From contig MCFL01000157.1 in the NCBI GenBank assembly GCA_002102555.1, positions 1-57,002 of the forward strand: a DNA stretch of 57,002 nt, in the 5' to 3' direction. The notes beneath the pieces were generated by a model. It did no database searches. It was given only the letters and a program-made list of their open reading frames with translations, and was not told where the DNA came from. A program made the translations under genes and the position numbers. The DNA comes from Catenaria anguillulae PL171. Its lineage: Eukaryota; Blastocladiomycota; Blastocladiomycetes; Blastocladiales; Catenariaceae. Numbering within the stretch: the first letter of the stretch is position 1; every line of letters starts with the position of its first letter. This document shows, in pieces, positions 43,401 to 55,189 of this stretch.

Positions 43401-46400
43401 TACGAGGCCATGGCGTTTGCCGAGCGGCACGGGCGAATGCAGTCGCCGCAAGGGGTGTGTGACGAGGCAGCCAACGACTTGCTCATGCGCGCGTACCAAG
43501 AAGTGGACGATGATCCCGACGGAATTTTCGGCGTCAACATGGGCACTTCGATGAATCATTTGCTGGCCACGTACGAGCACGAAAAGGATTGGTTCAAGGC
43601 CTTGTCGCTCATGGAGAGCCGCTTGTCAGTTGCGCCGAGTTCCGAACGCCCGTCCGCGTACCGCAAGTGCATGGCAACATTTGAGGCGCTTGGGTTGCAT
43701 CGTTTACTTGCCGACATGTCGCTCCAACCAGGGTCGACCGCCGCCAACAACATTGACGAGGCCCAGTACCAGTCCTTGTGGCGCAACTACAGGTGGGATG
43801 TTCAGGCGACCCCGGCCGAGTCGCTCGGGTTCCACGGTCACTTGTTTGAGGTGACTCGGGCGTTGCACGAAAACCAACCCATGCAGGTCTCGCAATGGGT
43901 CCGATCGGGTCTCGACTCGGTTGCATCCGAGATTCATGTCCAAGCGCTCAATGCATCTCAAGTCGTGTCGGCGCCCGCCAAGTTTGACGCCCTGCTTCAT
44001 GCTTTTGTTCTCTCTGGTTTCTCGTCTGGTGCCAACTGCCACCAAGCCCTCTTGTCGTCGCCGTCGCGGTCGTCCAACAGCCTCGCGATCGCCATGCGCG
44101 AGCAGTTCAAGTCGTGGGACATTGTCATGCCTCAACTGCAATCGGCGCTGCCATTCAATAAGGTCGATTTGCTGCTTAGTGTGCGCACCGCAGTCAACGT
44201 TGCCATCAATGCCCCTGACGACGAGCGCTTTTCGACCCTCTTGGACCACGCCGTCGCTGCCCGCAAGTCGCGCCAGTTTCAAACGGCCATGAGCGTCTTG
44301 ACGCAACTCGAGCCTCTTGCGCAGGACAGTGCCGACCGCTGGATTGTTCTCGAGCAACGTGCACGTCTTCATTGGGACAAGGGCGACCACCGGTTTGCGC
44401 TGCGTGTGTTGGACGAGATCATCCAGGGCCAACAGCAGTTTGTCCCGCCGATGCGGATGGCAAAGATCCTCAAGCGTGCTGGCAAGTGGTATTCCGATCT
44501 CAAGCTACTCCCCGCCACCACCATTGTCGAGTCGTACTTGGCCAAGGCCACCAAGTTCTCGCCAACCTACTCGGGGGCGTTCCATGCGTTGGCACAATTT
44601 GCTCATCGGCAGTACAAGAACATGTCCGAGTCCGAGGCCCTCTCCACGCTCGAATCCCAACTGGCAACCTACCGGCGCGACCTGCAAGCCATGAAGGCTG
44701 TGCAGTGGCCCGGGAAACCGCCACAGGATTTCAGGGCACGCATGCTCAAGCTGGAGCAGCAAATCATGCAAGACCGGGCCGAGGTGAAGATCATGCGCGA
44801 GCAATGCAGCGTGTACGTGCGGACGGCCGTTGACAACTACATGCAAGCGCTTGCCACCTCGGACCAGCACGATTTGGACGTGTACTCGCTGTGCTCCTTG
44901 TGGCTGTCCACGGCGCACGACGACAAGCTCAACCACATTGTTCTGAAGCGGCTGCATCATGTACCGCCGCGCAAATTTATATGCCTCGCCAATCAGCTGA
45001 CGGCACGCCTCGGTTGCGAGCTGGACAAGGGCCACGATTTGTTCAAGCGCACGCTGTATGCTGTCGTGCAGTACGTCCTCGTCAACCATCCGCATCACAT
45101 TTTGTACAACTTGATTGCGCTTTCCAACGGCGACGTGACTGGATACCTCAAGGACGAGTGCTCGATCACGGACGACTTGGACGAGTCGGTCAAGGCCCGG
45201 ATTGCCACGGTTGGCAAGCTACTCGACGACTTCAAGGTCAAGCACCCATTGCTTTACGAGCAGTACCAAATCGTGACCGAGGCGTACATTGAGGCGTCTT
45301 ACCGCCCGCTTGCTGTCCGGAAAAATGTATCGTCGTATCCGTTGACGGGATTCAAGATTGCAAAGCTTCGGAACCTTGAGGTCGTGCCTGTTGCAACGGC
45401 GCATATTCCTCTCAACGTCGGGCCCGTCAGGGTCGACGGCATACCGTTCCCGCCGTACATTCACCGTTTCCTCCCCGATTGCATGATCCCAGGTGGCGTC
45501 AATCAGCCAAAGGCCATCAATTGTATCGGCAGCAACGGTATCATCTACAAGCAATTGGTCAAGGGCAACGATGATCTCCGGCAAGATGCGGGTCTCATGC
45601 ACGTGTTTCAAGTGGCCGACCAGTTGCTGGCCAAGCACGAAGCAACACGGACTCGCCAACTGTCGATGCGCACGTACAAGGTGATACCGTTGGCCCCGCA
45701 GGCAGGATTGCTCGAATGGGTCGACAATACTCGGCCCTTGTTCTCGGTACTGTCAGATTTGCACGGGCAGTGGACCAGAGTTGATGGCGTGAAGCAATTG
45801 CAGCACATGGAGGCGCGCATGAAGTTGGGGTCGGTGCAGCATGCGCGTGCACACGACAAGATTCGAGTGTTTAAAGACGAGATTTTGCCCGTGTTTCGCC
45901 CCGTGTTCCACAATTGGTTCCTCGCGCAAGACACGGCCGAGGAGTGGTTCAACAAGCGACTTGCATTCACCCGGTCGCTGGCCGTCACGTCCATTGTCGG
46001 GTATCTTGTTGGGTTGGGCGACCGGCATCCGTCGAATATCTTGTTTGATGAGAGGACGGCGACATTGATTCACATTGACCTGGTTCGTTGATGCTTCTTG
46101 CTTTGTTGTTACTTCACCAACGTGTCTGACCTCACTCTTTCCAACAAACACAACAGGGCATCTCGTTTGACGCTGGATCATTGCTCCCGATTCCTGAAGT
46201 CGTCCCCTTCCGCCTGACCCAAAACCTCGTCGACGCCATGGGCCCTTCCGGCGTTGAGGGCGTGTTCCGGCGGTGTTGCGAAGAGACGCTGCGCGTCCTA
46301 CGGCTGGAGTCGCACGTGCTGTACACCATTCTTGAAGTGTTCAAGTACGACCCGCTCCATAACTGGACCGACCCGCAAAAAATGGCTCGCGCACAAGCTG

Positions 46401-46648
46401 AGCAGGCCGGTCCCAGTGGCGCGGGTAGCGGTGACAGCGGGGGGCAGACACGGGCAAAGACCCCGTCGCAGCCGGCTACGGACGAGGAAGCGGTGACAAA
46501 CAAGGAGGCGGAGAGGGCGTTGGCGGGCGTGCGGCGCAAATTGGGTCACCGTGACAGTGTTGAGTGTCAGGTGAGTGAGTTGATTCAGGAGGCGACGAGC
46601 AAGGAGAACTTGGCCGTCTTGTTTCAAGGGTGGCAGCCATACTTTTAG
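37412..46648 (+). CDS. TEL1: Tel1/ATM checkpoint kinase
   Basis: PI3K-like Ser/Thr kinase of the double-strand-break and telomere response. Exons 37412-38818, 38889-42041, 42106-43035, 43092-46082 and 46157-46648, all joined in phase 0, give about 2970-2990 residues (human ATM 3056). The N terminus has a TAN-like motif, LAQYLTSDKSRVRQDGM. Helical repeats and a FAT region follow. The kinase has CIGSNGIIYKQLVKGNDDLR, LAFTRSLAVTSIVGYLVGLG, GDRHPSNILFD (catalytic loop) and, across the last intron, IHIDL to GISFDAGSLLPIPEVVPFRL. GPSGVEGVFRRCCEETL is ATM-specific rather than Tra1 or Tor. The FATC end is NLAVLFQGWQPYF. An in-frame TAG at 42892-42894 is either inside a further 66-bp (42829-42894) or 48-bp (42847-42894) intron ending in TAG, or a sequence error. 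Confidence 0.93.
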
Positions 46649-46835
46649 GCGGCTGTCGGTGCGTGTGTGTGCTGTCGTTCTTGTCATATCAATATCGATA
46701 TGCCGATCAGGTTCACTTGGAAAGAACGAAATGGTCTCACTTTCATCATCGACCATCACGGTGCCGCTCTGGTTTGATCACAGCAGACACCCTGCTCCTC
46801 TCCCGTTCTTCGAGTCTGTTAAATGAAAGTGACTC

Positions 46836-46857
46836 GATTGATTGATTGATTGATTTA
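46836..46857. repeat. Short GATT tandem repeat
   Basis: About five copies of GATT in the 270-bp gap between Tel1 and the downstream kinase. Confidence 0.7.
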
Positions 46858-46917
46858 TGATTGATATTTATCTATACGACGGACTACAGCACAGAATACA
46901 GGACTCCATACACCATC

Positions 46918-49456
46918 ATGCCTCACTCTGATCCAACAATGGGAAGTCGACCCGTTGCGGCCGACAACAATGCATCCATCGCCCTTCATCCCGCGATCCG
47001 GGTCCTCGATGCGCAGCCTGCTGCCCACGACCAGCGTGTGGGAACCGGGCCCTCATGCTCTGCTTCTGGCCGTCACAGCCAAGCCGGCGAAAGCCGCCAC
47101 ATCCACTTTGCATCGCCGACCGAAGACGCGCCCGTCGAATCATTTCAAACGGTCCCACTCCCAGTCGACCCAGACTATCCCGTCTTGCTGACGGTGCCCG
47201 GCCTGGAGCGCTACCAGCTGGTCAAGAAGATGGGAGAGTACGTCCTAAAATGTGCCACGACGGCTTGGCGACAAGTTACGAGCTTCGCCTGACGACGCTA
47301 CACTCCAGAGGCGCCTTTTCTCAAGTCTACCACGCCATCGACCTCATATCCCGCGAGCACGTGGCTATCAAAGTGATTGAAAAGTTGCACCTCAACTCGG
47401 TCCAGCGAGCTTCGGTCCAAAAGGAGGCCTCGATCCACGCTCGCTTGCACCACCCCAACGTCATTGCCCTGCGCCAGCACTTTGAGACCGAGCGCAACTA
47501 CGTCTTTGTCCTAGAGCTCGCAACGGGCGGCGAACTGTTTCATCGCATTGTCGAGCTCACCTACTTTTCCGAGGACCTGGCTCGTCATGTCATTGTGCAA
47601 GTTGCAAAAGGAATTCACTATTTGCAACATCAAGTCGGCGTCGTCCATCGGTACTCTCTCATGATCCAGCTGCACTGTATTGCGTTGCTATGTTTTGACC
47701 TGTATCGCATTCACATGTACAGTGACATCAAACCGGAAAACCTACTCTTCACTCCGATCCCGTTTTCGAAACCGCGCAAGACAGTCCCAACTGGCCGTGC
47801 TCAGGGTGAAGAGAAGCTCGACGAAGGGCCTTTTGTACCGGGCGTGGGCGGCGGCGGCATTGGTCAGGTCAAGATTGCCGACTTTGGCCTCTCCAAAGTG
47901 GTGTGGACCGATGGAACCAAGACCCCGTGCGGCACGGCGGGTTATACCGCGCCGGAGACGATTCAAGGGCAGAGTTATACGCAGAGCGTGGATTTGTGGG
48001 CGCTTGGCTGTGTACTATACACATGCTTGTGTGGATTCCCACCGTTTCATGTGCGTTGAGGTCGTCCTCCTCTTGCGAAAAGCGTGTCTCACTGTCTGCG
48101 ATTGAATGCAAGCAGGATGAGGATCAGATCGTGCTTACCCAAAAAGTTGCTCGCGGCGAATGGACGTTTTTACAACCCTGGTGGAATAACATTTCACCGT
48201 CGGCCAAGCACCTCGTTTCACGCTTGCTCGAAATCCGTCCAGAGCGCCGTTACACCATTGACCAGTTTTTCTCTCACCCTTGGTGCGTTTACACTGTCCC
48301 ACTGTTGCACGACAAGTGAGCTTCATTGACATGCTGAGGATACTCCCACAGGGTCCAAGGTGCCCAAGTAAGTCCCGAGGAAACCCTGTCACTCGCAGAA
48401 CGTATTCACATTGCCTCCCGCCCGAGCGCCATACCTGCCACCATCATTGAGGACGTCGACGAAGAAGAGGACGACTCGCTCGTGTACGGCTCACCCAACA
48501 CGGAAATCACAACAGATCAAACCACTTCCGGCGACCCGTCCCATCCGTCTGCTTTTGACTGGAAGTCTTTCCACCTGCCCAATCTTGTCACGCCGGCAAC
48601 GGAGCGCACGGCCAACATGGGTGGCCTGTTTGGGCCATCAACTGCGGCTGCATCCGCCATCACCGCGTCTGGATCAGGCAGTGGCGGGCACAGCACATCC
48701 TCCACACTTCCCCTGTCTCGCCCTCCGGGTGGCGGCGACACGACTGCCATAGGAATTCCCAACTCGACCCAGCTGCCCGGCGGCCAATCCAACCCGTGGA
48801 ACACGCTCGCCAAGGCGCAGCCGACGGCCAAGACGCCGTCGCAGCGCCACTTCAAGCAGTTTTTTGACGCATCGTATCGGACCATCAATGACATTGCCGA
48901 TGCAGCAGCCGGAATCACGCCCGAGCAAGCCGCGGCGGCCGATCAGGCCCTGATTGCGTCGTCGGCGAATACCACGTCTGGCGGGTCCGGATCAAGTCGT
49001 GGGTGGGGGCTCGGAGTGTTGCCAAGGTTTATGGCGCCACTGTCGTCGGCGCGCCTGCGCGGAGCCGTGGGAAGGTGGACCAAACCGTCATCGTCGGGAT
49101 CGTCGAGCTCCTCGTCGTCCTCCTCCTCTTCAGCTCCAATGAGCGGGCCGAGTGGGAACGCGGGTAGCCGGCAACCTGCGCCGTCCTCATCGGCAGTAAA
49201 TGCGGCGGGTCGGTCATCGCGCGGTCCTGATCCTGGGGAGATTGATTACGTAGCGGCTTTGAGCATGGACCCACCCAGCGCTACGGCCGCGGTATCATCC
49301 AAGTCTTCTTCGTCGCGAGGGAACCCGAGCGTGTCTGACGATGGAGGGTCTGGATTTTCGTTGGATTTGCGTGATTCATCCTTGCTGAGTCGCCGCCGTA
49401 AAGTCGGTCCGTCCGGTTCACCCGATGTGGCAAGTGTCGCTGGTCGGAGGAGTTGA
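46918..49456 (+). CDS. Rck2/Srk1-like (CaMK group) protein kinase
   Basis: Ser/Thr kinase of the CaMK group, closest in motifs to fungal MAPK-activated kinases Rck1/2 and Srk1, which act downstream of the Hog1/Sty1 stress MAPK. Five exons (46918-47237, 47309-47650, 47723-48050, 48116-48282, 48352-49456) give about 753 residues. The glycine loop is split by intron 1 (KKMGE-GAFSQVYHA). Others: Lys in HVAIKVIEK, VVHR-DIKPENLLF catalytic loop across intron 2, IADFGLSKV, activation loop TKTPCGTAGYTAPE, LWALGCVLYTCLCGFPPFH, then WTFLQPWWNNISPSAKHLVS as in Rck2. There is an insert of ~35 residues between the catalytic loop and DFG. The C-terminal ~350 residues are Ser/Gly-rich with a conserved-looking helix QRHFKQFFDASYRTINDIAD. 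Confidence 0.88.
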
Positions 49457-49672
49457 ATCATCGCCGTTGTCATTGTCAAGAGGGAAGCCAGAGAGCGAGC
49501 GAGGGCAAATGTGGGGCATGTGCTGCTGGTTGAATTACCTCCCATCCATCCTATGTATCTATCTGTAGCCATCCGAGCAATTGTCGAGTCATCAAGTCGA
49601 TTCAAAATGTCTCTTGTATGTGATTCAGTGATGAGCTTGTGCATTCAAAATATCAAATCAACGTGCGGTGTT

Positions 49673-52139
49673 TTACTCGTCCACAAACCACATTGGCTCA
49701 CCATTCGCCCCACAGCGACGAACCTGCATCCCACCTCCAGCCCCATCCGCAACTTCAACCAACAACGGCCGCGCGGGCGAGTACGGCAACGTCAAGTACA
49801 TGTGCGGCGGCAGAAGCATGAGCTTGTCATCGGGATACCCATCCATGGCGTCATTGACAGTGGCCAAAAAACGTTGCGGGCCAATTGCGACCATCATGGG
49901 GGGGCCGTCTGTGCCGGCCGCCAATTGCGTCACAATCGACTCAATGTACTCTGGTGTAGCGCGGCCAATGGTTGCGTGCGGATGTGCCGCCGTCGCGGTC
50001 GCCTCGCACTTGACCCTGTACCGGATCGAGACTTGTGAAGGATACGCCTTGGCAACGGCTTCCATCACGTCACGGCCCATGATGGACTCCAAATCTTCCT
50101 CCACAAGCACAACCGACACACGCGTCGCGTTTCCGATCCACGGCGTCAAGCTCGCGAGGTGCACTTCGACTTGGCCCATGCTACTCGCAACCGAAACCAA
50201 CCCTGCGGCCGGATCCGTCAAGTCATTGACCGTGACCCGAGCACCGGTAGCCAAGGCGCCACTGGCTTGTGCCACCACCACGGGAAACTCCCGATTGAGA
50301 AATGCCCAATTAACATACTGCCACACGGGCGACGCGCCCGACCCGGCACACAAGAAGATGACGTGATCCCAACATCCGCTCTTGAGTGGCAACGGGCGGT
50401 CCGGATTCACCAGCGGCGTGCCCATGGGCCCACGAATCTGTACCTGAGGCGCGTGCGCGACATCGAGGTGGTCGAGCAGATGGGACATGATGCCGTTGGG
50501 CAATAGTTTGACTGCGATCGAAAAGCAAGACATGTTGCCGTCGAGCGGCGTAAAGTAGCGCGAGATCCATCCGGATTTGGGCACAGAGAGCTTGTGACCC
50601 GTTTGCGATTCGAGTTTGCGGAGTTGGAGTTTGGGAACGCGCATGCGGATTTCAATCACGTGGCCGGGGAGCAGAAAGGCCGGCGCAGAGGATGCGCTAG
50701 GGTAGAGCTCGGCAAAACGGACAAGTATGGTGGATCGAGCCGCTTGAGGTGTTGACGATAAGGACGACTTGTGCACGAGGGCGTAGCGCCGATACTCGAG
50801 TGGATCAAAGATTCCTGCGGGCGCTTGCAGGCGGCCAATAACCATGGATTGCATCTTGGACTGGGCCATGGGCGAGTGGCCATTGGTCCTGCGTGTGGCC
50901 ACAACTTGGTTCCATTCGGCTTGGGTCAACTTGACGGACGGCGACGGATTTGTTGGGAACATGTCGAATTCGACCGAGGTGCCCATGGCCGCAAACAGCA
51001 CTTGCTGCCCGCCCGGGTGCGTCGTAATCCATTCCGCAATGTCCACGATTTGGCCACCGGCACTGACGACCCACATCTTGCCGTCAGTGACCACTGCGTC
51101 GTTGATTTCCGACCACGAGTAGCATGGTTGCCCAGGACTGTTGGTGTTGGTGGATGCAGAAATGCGGGACGATCGAATCGTGATTCCCGCCTGGCTGGGC
51201 GCGTTGTTGACAACATTAGAAGAAACATTGGTGGGAGGGGTGACGTGATGCGGCGAAGGCAGCGGAAGAGGGTCATGATGCTGGTATTGCCGGCGGTCAG
51301 GCACAAGCGTCGTGGCCGCGCTGCTGCTCGCAACATCAAACACAGAGTCATACTTGGTGGAGGGCAGCTGGTGGCGGCCATCCGCCGGTGCGAGCCATTC
51401 TTGGTGCTGCTTGCGGCGGCGGCGCTCGAGGAGCAACGCCGTCGTGGTCCAGCCAACTAAGGTGACAAAGAACAGCAACCAGAGCGGATGAAACGTTTTT
51501 TCTCCGATGGGAGCGACGAGATGGTTGCCTTGTGGGAGGTTGCAATAGGCGAAGACAATGCCCACAAGCCCGAGCAAACCGTGGACCATACGACCTTGGC
51601 GCTTGGATTCCATGCTTGGTCGCGCATCGGGCGACACTCGAAAGTACAGCTGGCGTATTCCTGTGACAAGCGAGCTGAGACATGATGATGTTACGATCAG
51701 TTCATCATCAATCGGGCCTTCGCCATTTTCTGACTGCGGACGATGTAGGGCACGTATTGCTTTACCAGACAACAACAACGAAGACGGGCCATCCGCTGAT
51801 TTGCTGCATGGCAGATGCCTTGGTGTTGTTAAACAGAATGAGGCCGGCCGACACCAGCACCAAGCACGTGCCGACGAGCTGGACAGCAGCATGAATCCAC
51901 ACGGCATTGCGCGTCAGGCCAAAATAGCGCATGTAGATGGCGCCGGCTGGAAGGACGATTGACCAGCAAATGGTCATGAGCAGTGCGCTGTTGAGACAGG
52001 CATATGTGCATTGATCGCGATCGGTAGGTGAGAACTCGAGTCTGGCGCGGTACGTTGGTGGATGAGGTGTAGCGTACTGAGCAGGGACATTGGGCAGTCC
52101 CCAATGCTTGCCCAGGGCAAGGTACGACGACTGGTCCAT
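49673..52139 (-). CDS. Cytochrome b561 - cytochrome b5 - cytochrome b5 reductase fusion
   Basis: Predicted membrane NAD(P)H-driven electron carrier, possibly a ferric or ascorbyl-type reductase. Exons 51766-52139 and 49673-51674 give about 791 residues; intron 51675-51765 lies inside a TM helix and restores it. A b561-like set of ~5 TM helices comes first (MTICWSIVLPAGAIYMRYFG, WIHAAVQLVGTCLVLVSAG, MVHGLLGLVGIVFAYCN, FHPLWLLFFVTLVGWTTTAL). A linker of ~90 residues leads to a cytochrome b5 domain with heme ligands in TTHPGGQQVLFAAMG and GHSPMAQSKMQS. The reductase module has the FAD motif SRYFTPLDGNMSCFS and the nucleotide-binding FLCAGSGASPVWQYV. The His expected in the first and third b561 helices are not seen. 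The start at MDQSSYLALG is the first ATG before the helices. Confidence 0.8.
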
Positions 52140-52687
52140 AGTTCTTGTTCGAGATGACTTTGCTTTGCTGGTCTGTTTGCTGGAATATGTTAATACGTGA
52201 CTTGACCTGACGCCTTCACACATTCACTTGACGAGCAGCCGGAACACATTCGGGTGTTCGACTGGTTTTGAGCTGAATACATAGGGTAGACTTGAAGACG
52301 TCTCCGTATCGGTGTGCAGCATGGAGCATGATTCGGGCGCCTGGCCTGGCGCCACATGCATCAAGGACGCATGAATCATGACCTAGAAATCGCAAAGCTG
52401 CTTGCTGCTGTGACCGTGGCCCGAGCGGCCGAGCCTCGACTTCCTTCATCGGCGTCGTTTGTGGTTTTGGTGTGCGGTCGGCGGTGTGCCCGTTCCTTCC
52501 ACAACCCTCAATAATCACTATGCCCGCAAAACAGTCTCAGGCATGAATGCACGTGCTCAAACAGGAATGTCCAGCAGCCCGGGCTAGGTGGTCCGGGGGT
52601 CGGGGTTTAAAAGGCTCAGATACCCGCTCCGCATTGATGCCGCCGAAGCAGAGCAATCCTGTGAAGACACGGCTGCATTATTCTCCC
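52140..52687. promoter_or_regulatory. Divergent promoter region with TATA-like box
   Basis: Lies between the b561 fusion and the kelch gene. TTTAAAA at 52606-52612 is 76 bp upstream of the preferred kelch ATG. An upstream in-frame ATG at 52547 precedes this box and was not used. Confidence 0.45.
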
Positions 52688-54600
52688 ATGGCCAACAGAA
52701 ACTATGCGATCATCCGTTCGACTATGTTGTTGTTCTTGGTCTCCGCTGTGCTTCTTAGCACATATGTGATGGCTCAGTCCTTCCAAGGCTCCTCGGTCGT
52801 GTACATGCCCGAAGGGTCACGGGCGCTCATATTTGGGGGGTTTTCTGGCTCAGCTGCGCTCGATTCCATTGCCAGTATCTCCTTTGCCGACTCATTCGAT
52901 GCCAACAGCCCCTCAATCACTCGTATCTCACCTGGCTTGCCCAATGCAGCCTATTCGCTGGCACCCGTGGTTCGCCAATCGTCGGGAAACAACGATTTTT
53001 GGGAGATTGCTTTGTTTGGTGGAGCAGCCGTCAACACCACCAATCCGACTGGCTCGCCAGTGCCGTTGAACATTGCCATCAACTTGTCGGCGTCGGCCTC
53101 ATCAAACCGCGTGCTCGGAGTTCGCTCAACGTCCGTTCCCACCTCTGTGACTGGAGGCGACGTTGTCAATTCTTGCACGTCGCTGTCGGCCACTGCGCGC
53201 GCTATCGTCGGTGCAGTCGAGCCAAATGCTGGATTTGCGTTTGGTGGGTATTCGCGCCGTGAAAATGCAACATTGGATTCGCTCTTCATGTTGGGATCGG
53301 TGGGGCCATTTGCTTTTGGGCCTGCCGTAAAAGTTGGTTAGTGATACGACAACTGATTTCTCATGACACTTCACTAGGACAACACTCTCAAGCAAGTCAC
53401 ATCGCCGTCAAATGCCAGCCGTCCGTTCGCACGCTCATCGGGCTCGCTCATTCGCTTGAACGCCACCCACCTGATTCTCACCGGCGGAATCGCCTCGGCG
53501 GGTACTGGTCTCCGGGATGTTTGGTTGTACGACTTGCGATCAAATGTCTGGTCGCAATACTCTTCGGCGCTTTCATCCGCACGCGCAAAGCACCAGGCCG
53601 TGGTCTACCGAGGTGGCAATGGCCGTGACTATGTGATTCTTGTTGGAGGCGACCGCTCGACGAGTGTGATCGAGTATGCGCAAGTTGCTGTCAACCAGGC
53701 TTGGTTTACCGCCAGTGTTCAGGGGATGGAGGTCATGTCCACCATGGTCAATCATGCCGTGGTGGTGATTGACGAGCAACTCGTCGTCTTTGGGGCCTCA
53801 ATGGTTGGGTACTTGGTTTGGTTGTCTCCTATCTCCTACCTCTGACATTCGCTCCCGAACCCAGAATCAAAACGACCCCTCCAACTTCCTTCCCGTATCT
53901 GTCATCAAGGTCAAGGCCGAGTCCGATAACACGCTCAGTTTCTCATGGTACAGTGCTCCGACTTTTTCTACAGACTTTCCCACAACTCGCGTTGTGCCTC
54001 ACTTTCCATGACGTACATCAGGATGCCTTCGTTCCAACCTCTTCGCTCGAATCCGCCCGATCCAACGCCCGTCGTCCCTGAGCCATTCACAAATGCTGAC
54101 GCCGATGGGAGCACCTCCTCGTCCATTATCGGCGCCGGAATCGGCCTTGCAAGTGTCGCTCTGATTGTCCGTCATTCCCTTTCAGCTTGCGCTTGAGTGC
54201 TTCGAATCGAAAATTTGGCTCACAAGATCCAATTTCACTGACTCGCCAGGTTTCCGGCGTCAAGGTCCACGACCGCCGCCGGTTCCCACGCGCGCGCCCG
54301 TCACACTTGCCGTGTCCCGACCCGCCCACGGGCGGCTTCTGCCAATTGCCCATGAGCGACATCGCCCCATCTGAATCTGCGTCGCAAGTCGGCCTGGGCG
54401 GCGGCCAGCATGCCGCCCAACAAGGCAGTGGGTTTCGACAAGCACACCCGCACAGTGCCGCGCCATCGATGCCGCCGCCAACTGCTGGCGCCTTGGTTGC
54501 AGGACATGCGGGATCCGATATGCCTCACGAGACCTTGTATCTCATGGACAAGGTGCCGCCAGGTGTGGCCATTGCGCCGGCCGGGAACCACAGATGCTGA
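52688..54600 (+). CDS. Kelch-type single-pass membrane protein
   Basis: Probable cell-surface protein with a beta-propeller ectodomain. Five exons (52688-53332, 53378-53803, 53865-53947, 54022-54166, 54250-54600) give about 549 residues. A signal peptide (MLLFLVSAVLLSTYVMA) precedes kelch-like units with Gly-Gly pairs and Trp: ALIFGGFSGS, EIALFGGAA, GFAFGGYSRRE, HLILTGGIASAGTGLRDVWL, DYVILVGGDRS and QLVVFGAS. Potential N-glycosylation sites are frequent (NATL, NATH, NASR). A TM helix IIGAGIGLASVALI runs across intron 4, followed by a basic stop-transfer DRRRFPRARP and a Gly/His/Pro-rich cytoplasmic tail. Introns are 45, 61, 74 and 83 bp. Similar Ser/Thr-rich kelch-TM proteins are frequent in chytrid and zygomycete genomes; ligand unknown. 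Confidence 0.75.
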
Positions 54601-55189
54601 CGCTGCGAGACATGTTGTGAGCCGACGTTTCTATTTACAGCTTTATCGCATCCGATCGTCTTCTCGTCTACGATCAACCTTTGCCTCCACTGTCATCATG
54701 CTTTTCCTCATCGAATTGAACTTGATAAATATTGCAATCATAAGCCAGAGCGACGGCCAGTGATATATGAAGAGAGCAACGGGGTGATGGAGACAAGAAA
54801 CGGTCTATGAACCAACGCAGGGGCACCAAACATGCGAAACCGAAAAAAGAAAGACAGTGACACAATGAAATGTGGCCAAGCAGAAAAACAATATGCAGTG
54901 AGCGATGAGGGAAAGATCAGATGAGTGACGAAAAAGAAAGGCAACGAATGATGTAGAGGGCAAAGGGGGGAAATGATACGGATGCAAGTGGATGATGAGA
55001 GAAAAGAGATAGAATCAAGGGCAAAGAACGATTAAGAAAAAAAAAAAAAAAAAAAGGCGTGAGAGTGCGAGGGGTGTCAGGGTGGTCAAAGTGAGTGGGT
55101 GGGTGAAATGTGCTGTGGGCAACACAAGCAACGGAAAGGGAGTACAAAAGACGAAGTCAAGAGAGAGCGAAAAAAAGTGAGGCAAGACA
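54601..55189. other. 3' intergenic region with A19 tract
   Basis: Between the convergent kelch and zinc-finger genes. Purine-rich on the plus strand, with 19 A at 55037-55055 and no coding signal. Confidence 0.55.

Noticed and set aside
37412-46648. Tra1/TRRAP or Tor instead of Tel1
   Set aside because: The kinase has intact catalytic motifs (Tra1 lacks them) and the ATM-type blocks VKGNDDLRQDA and GVEGVFRRCCE; no FRB domain is seen.
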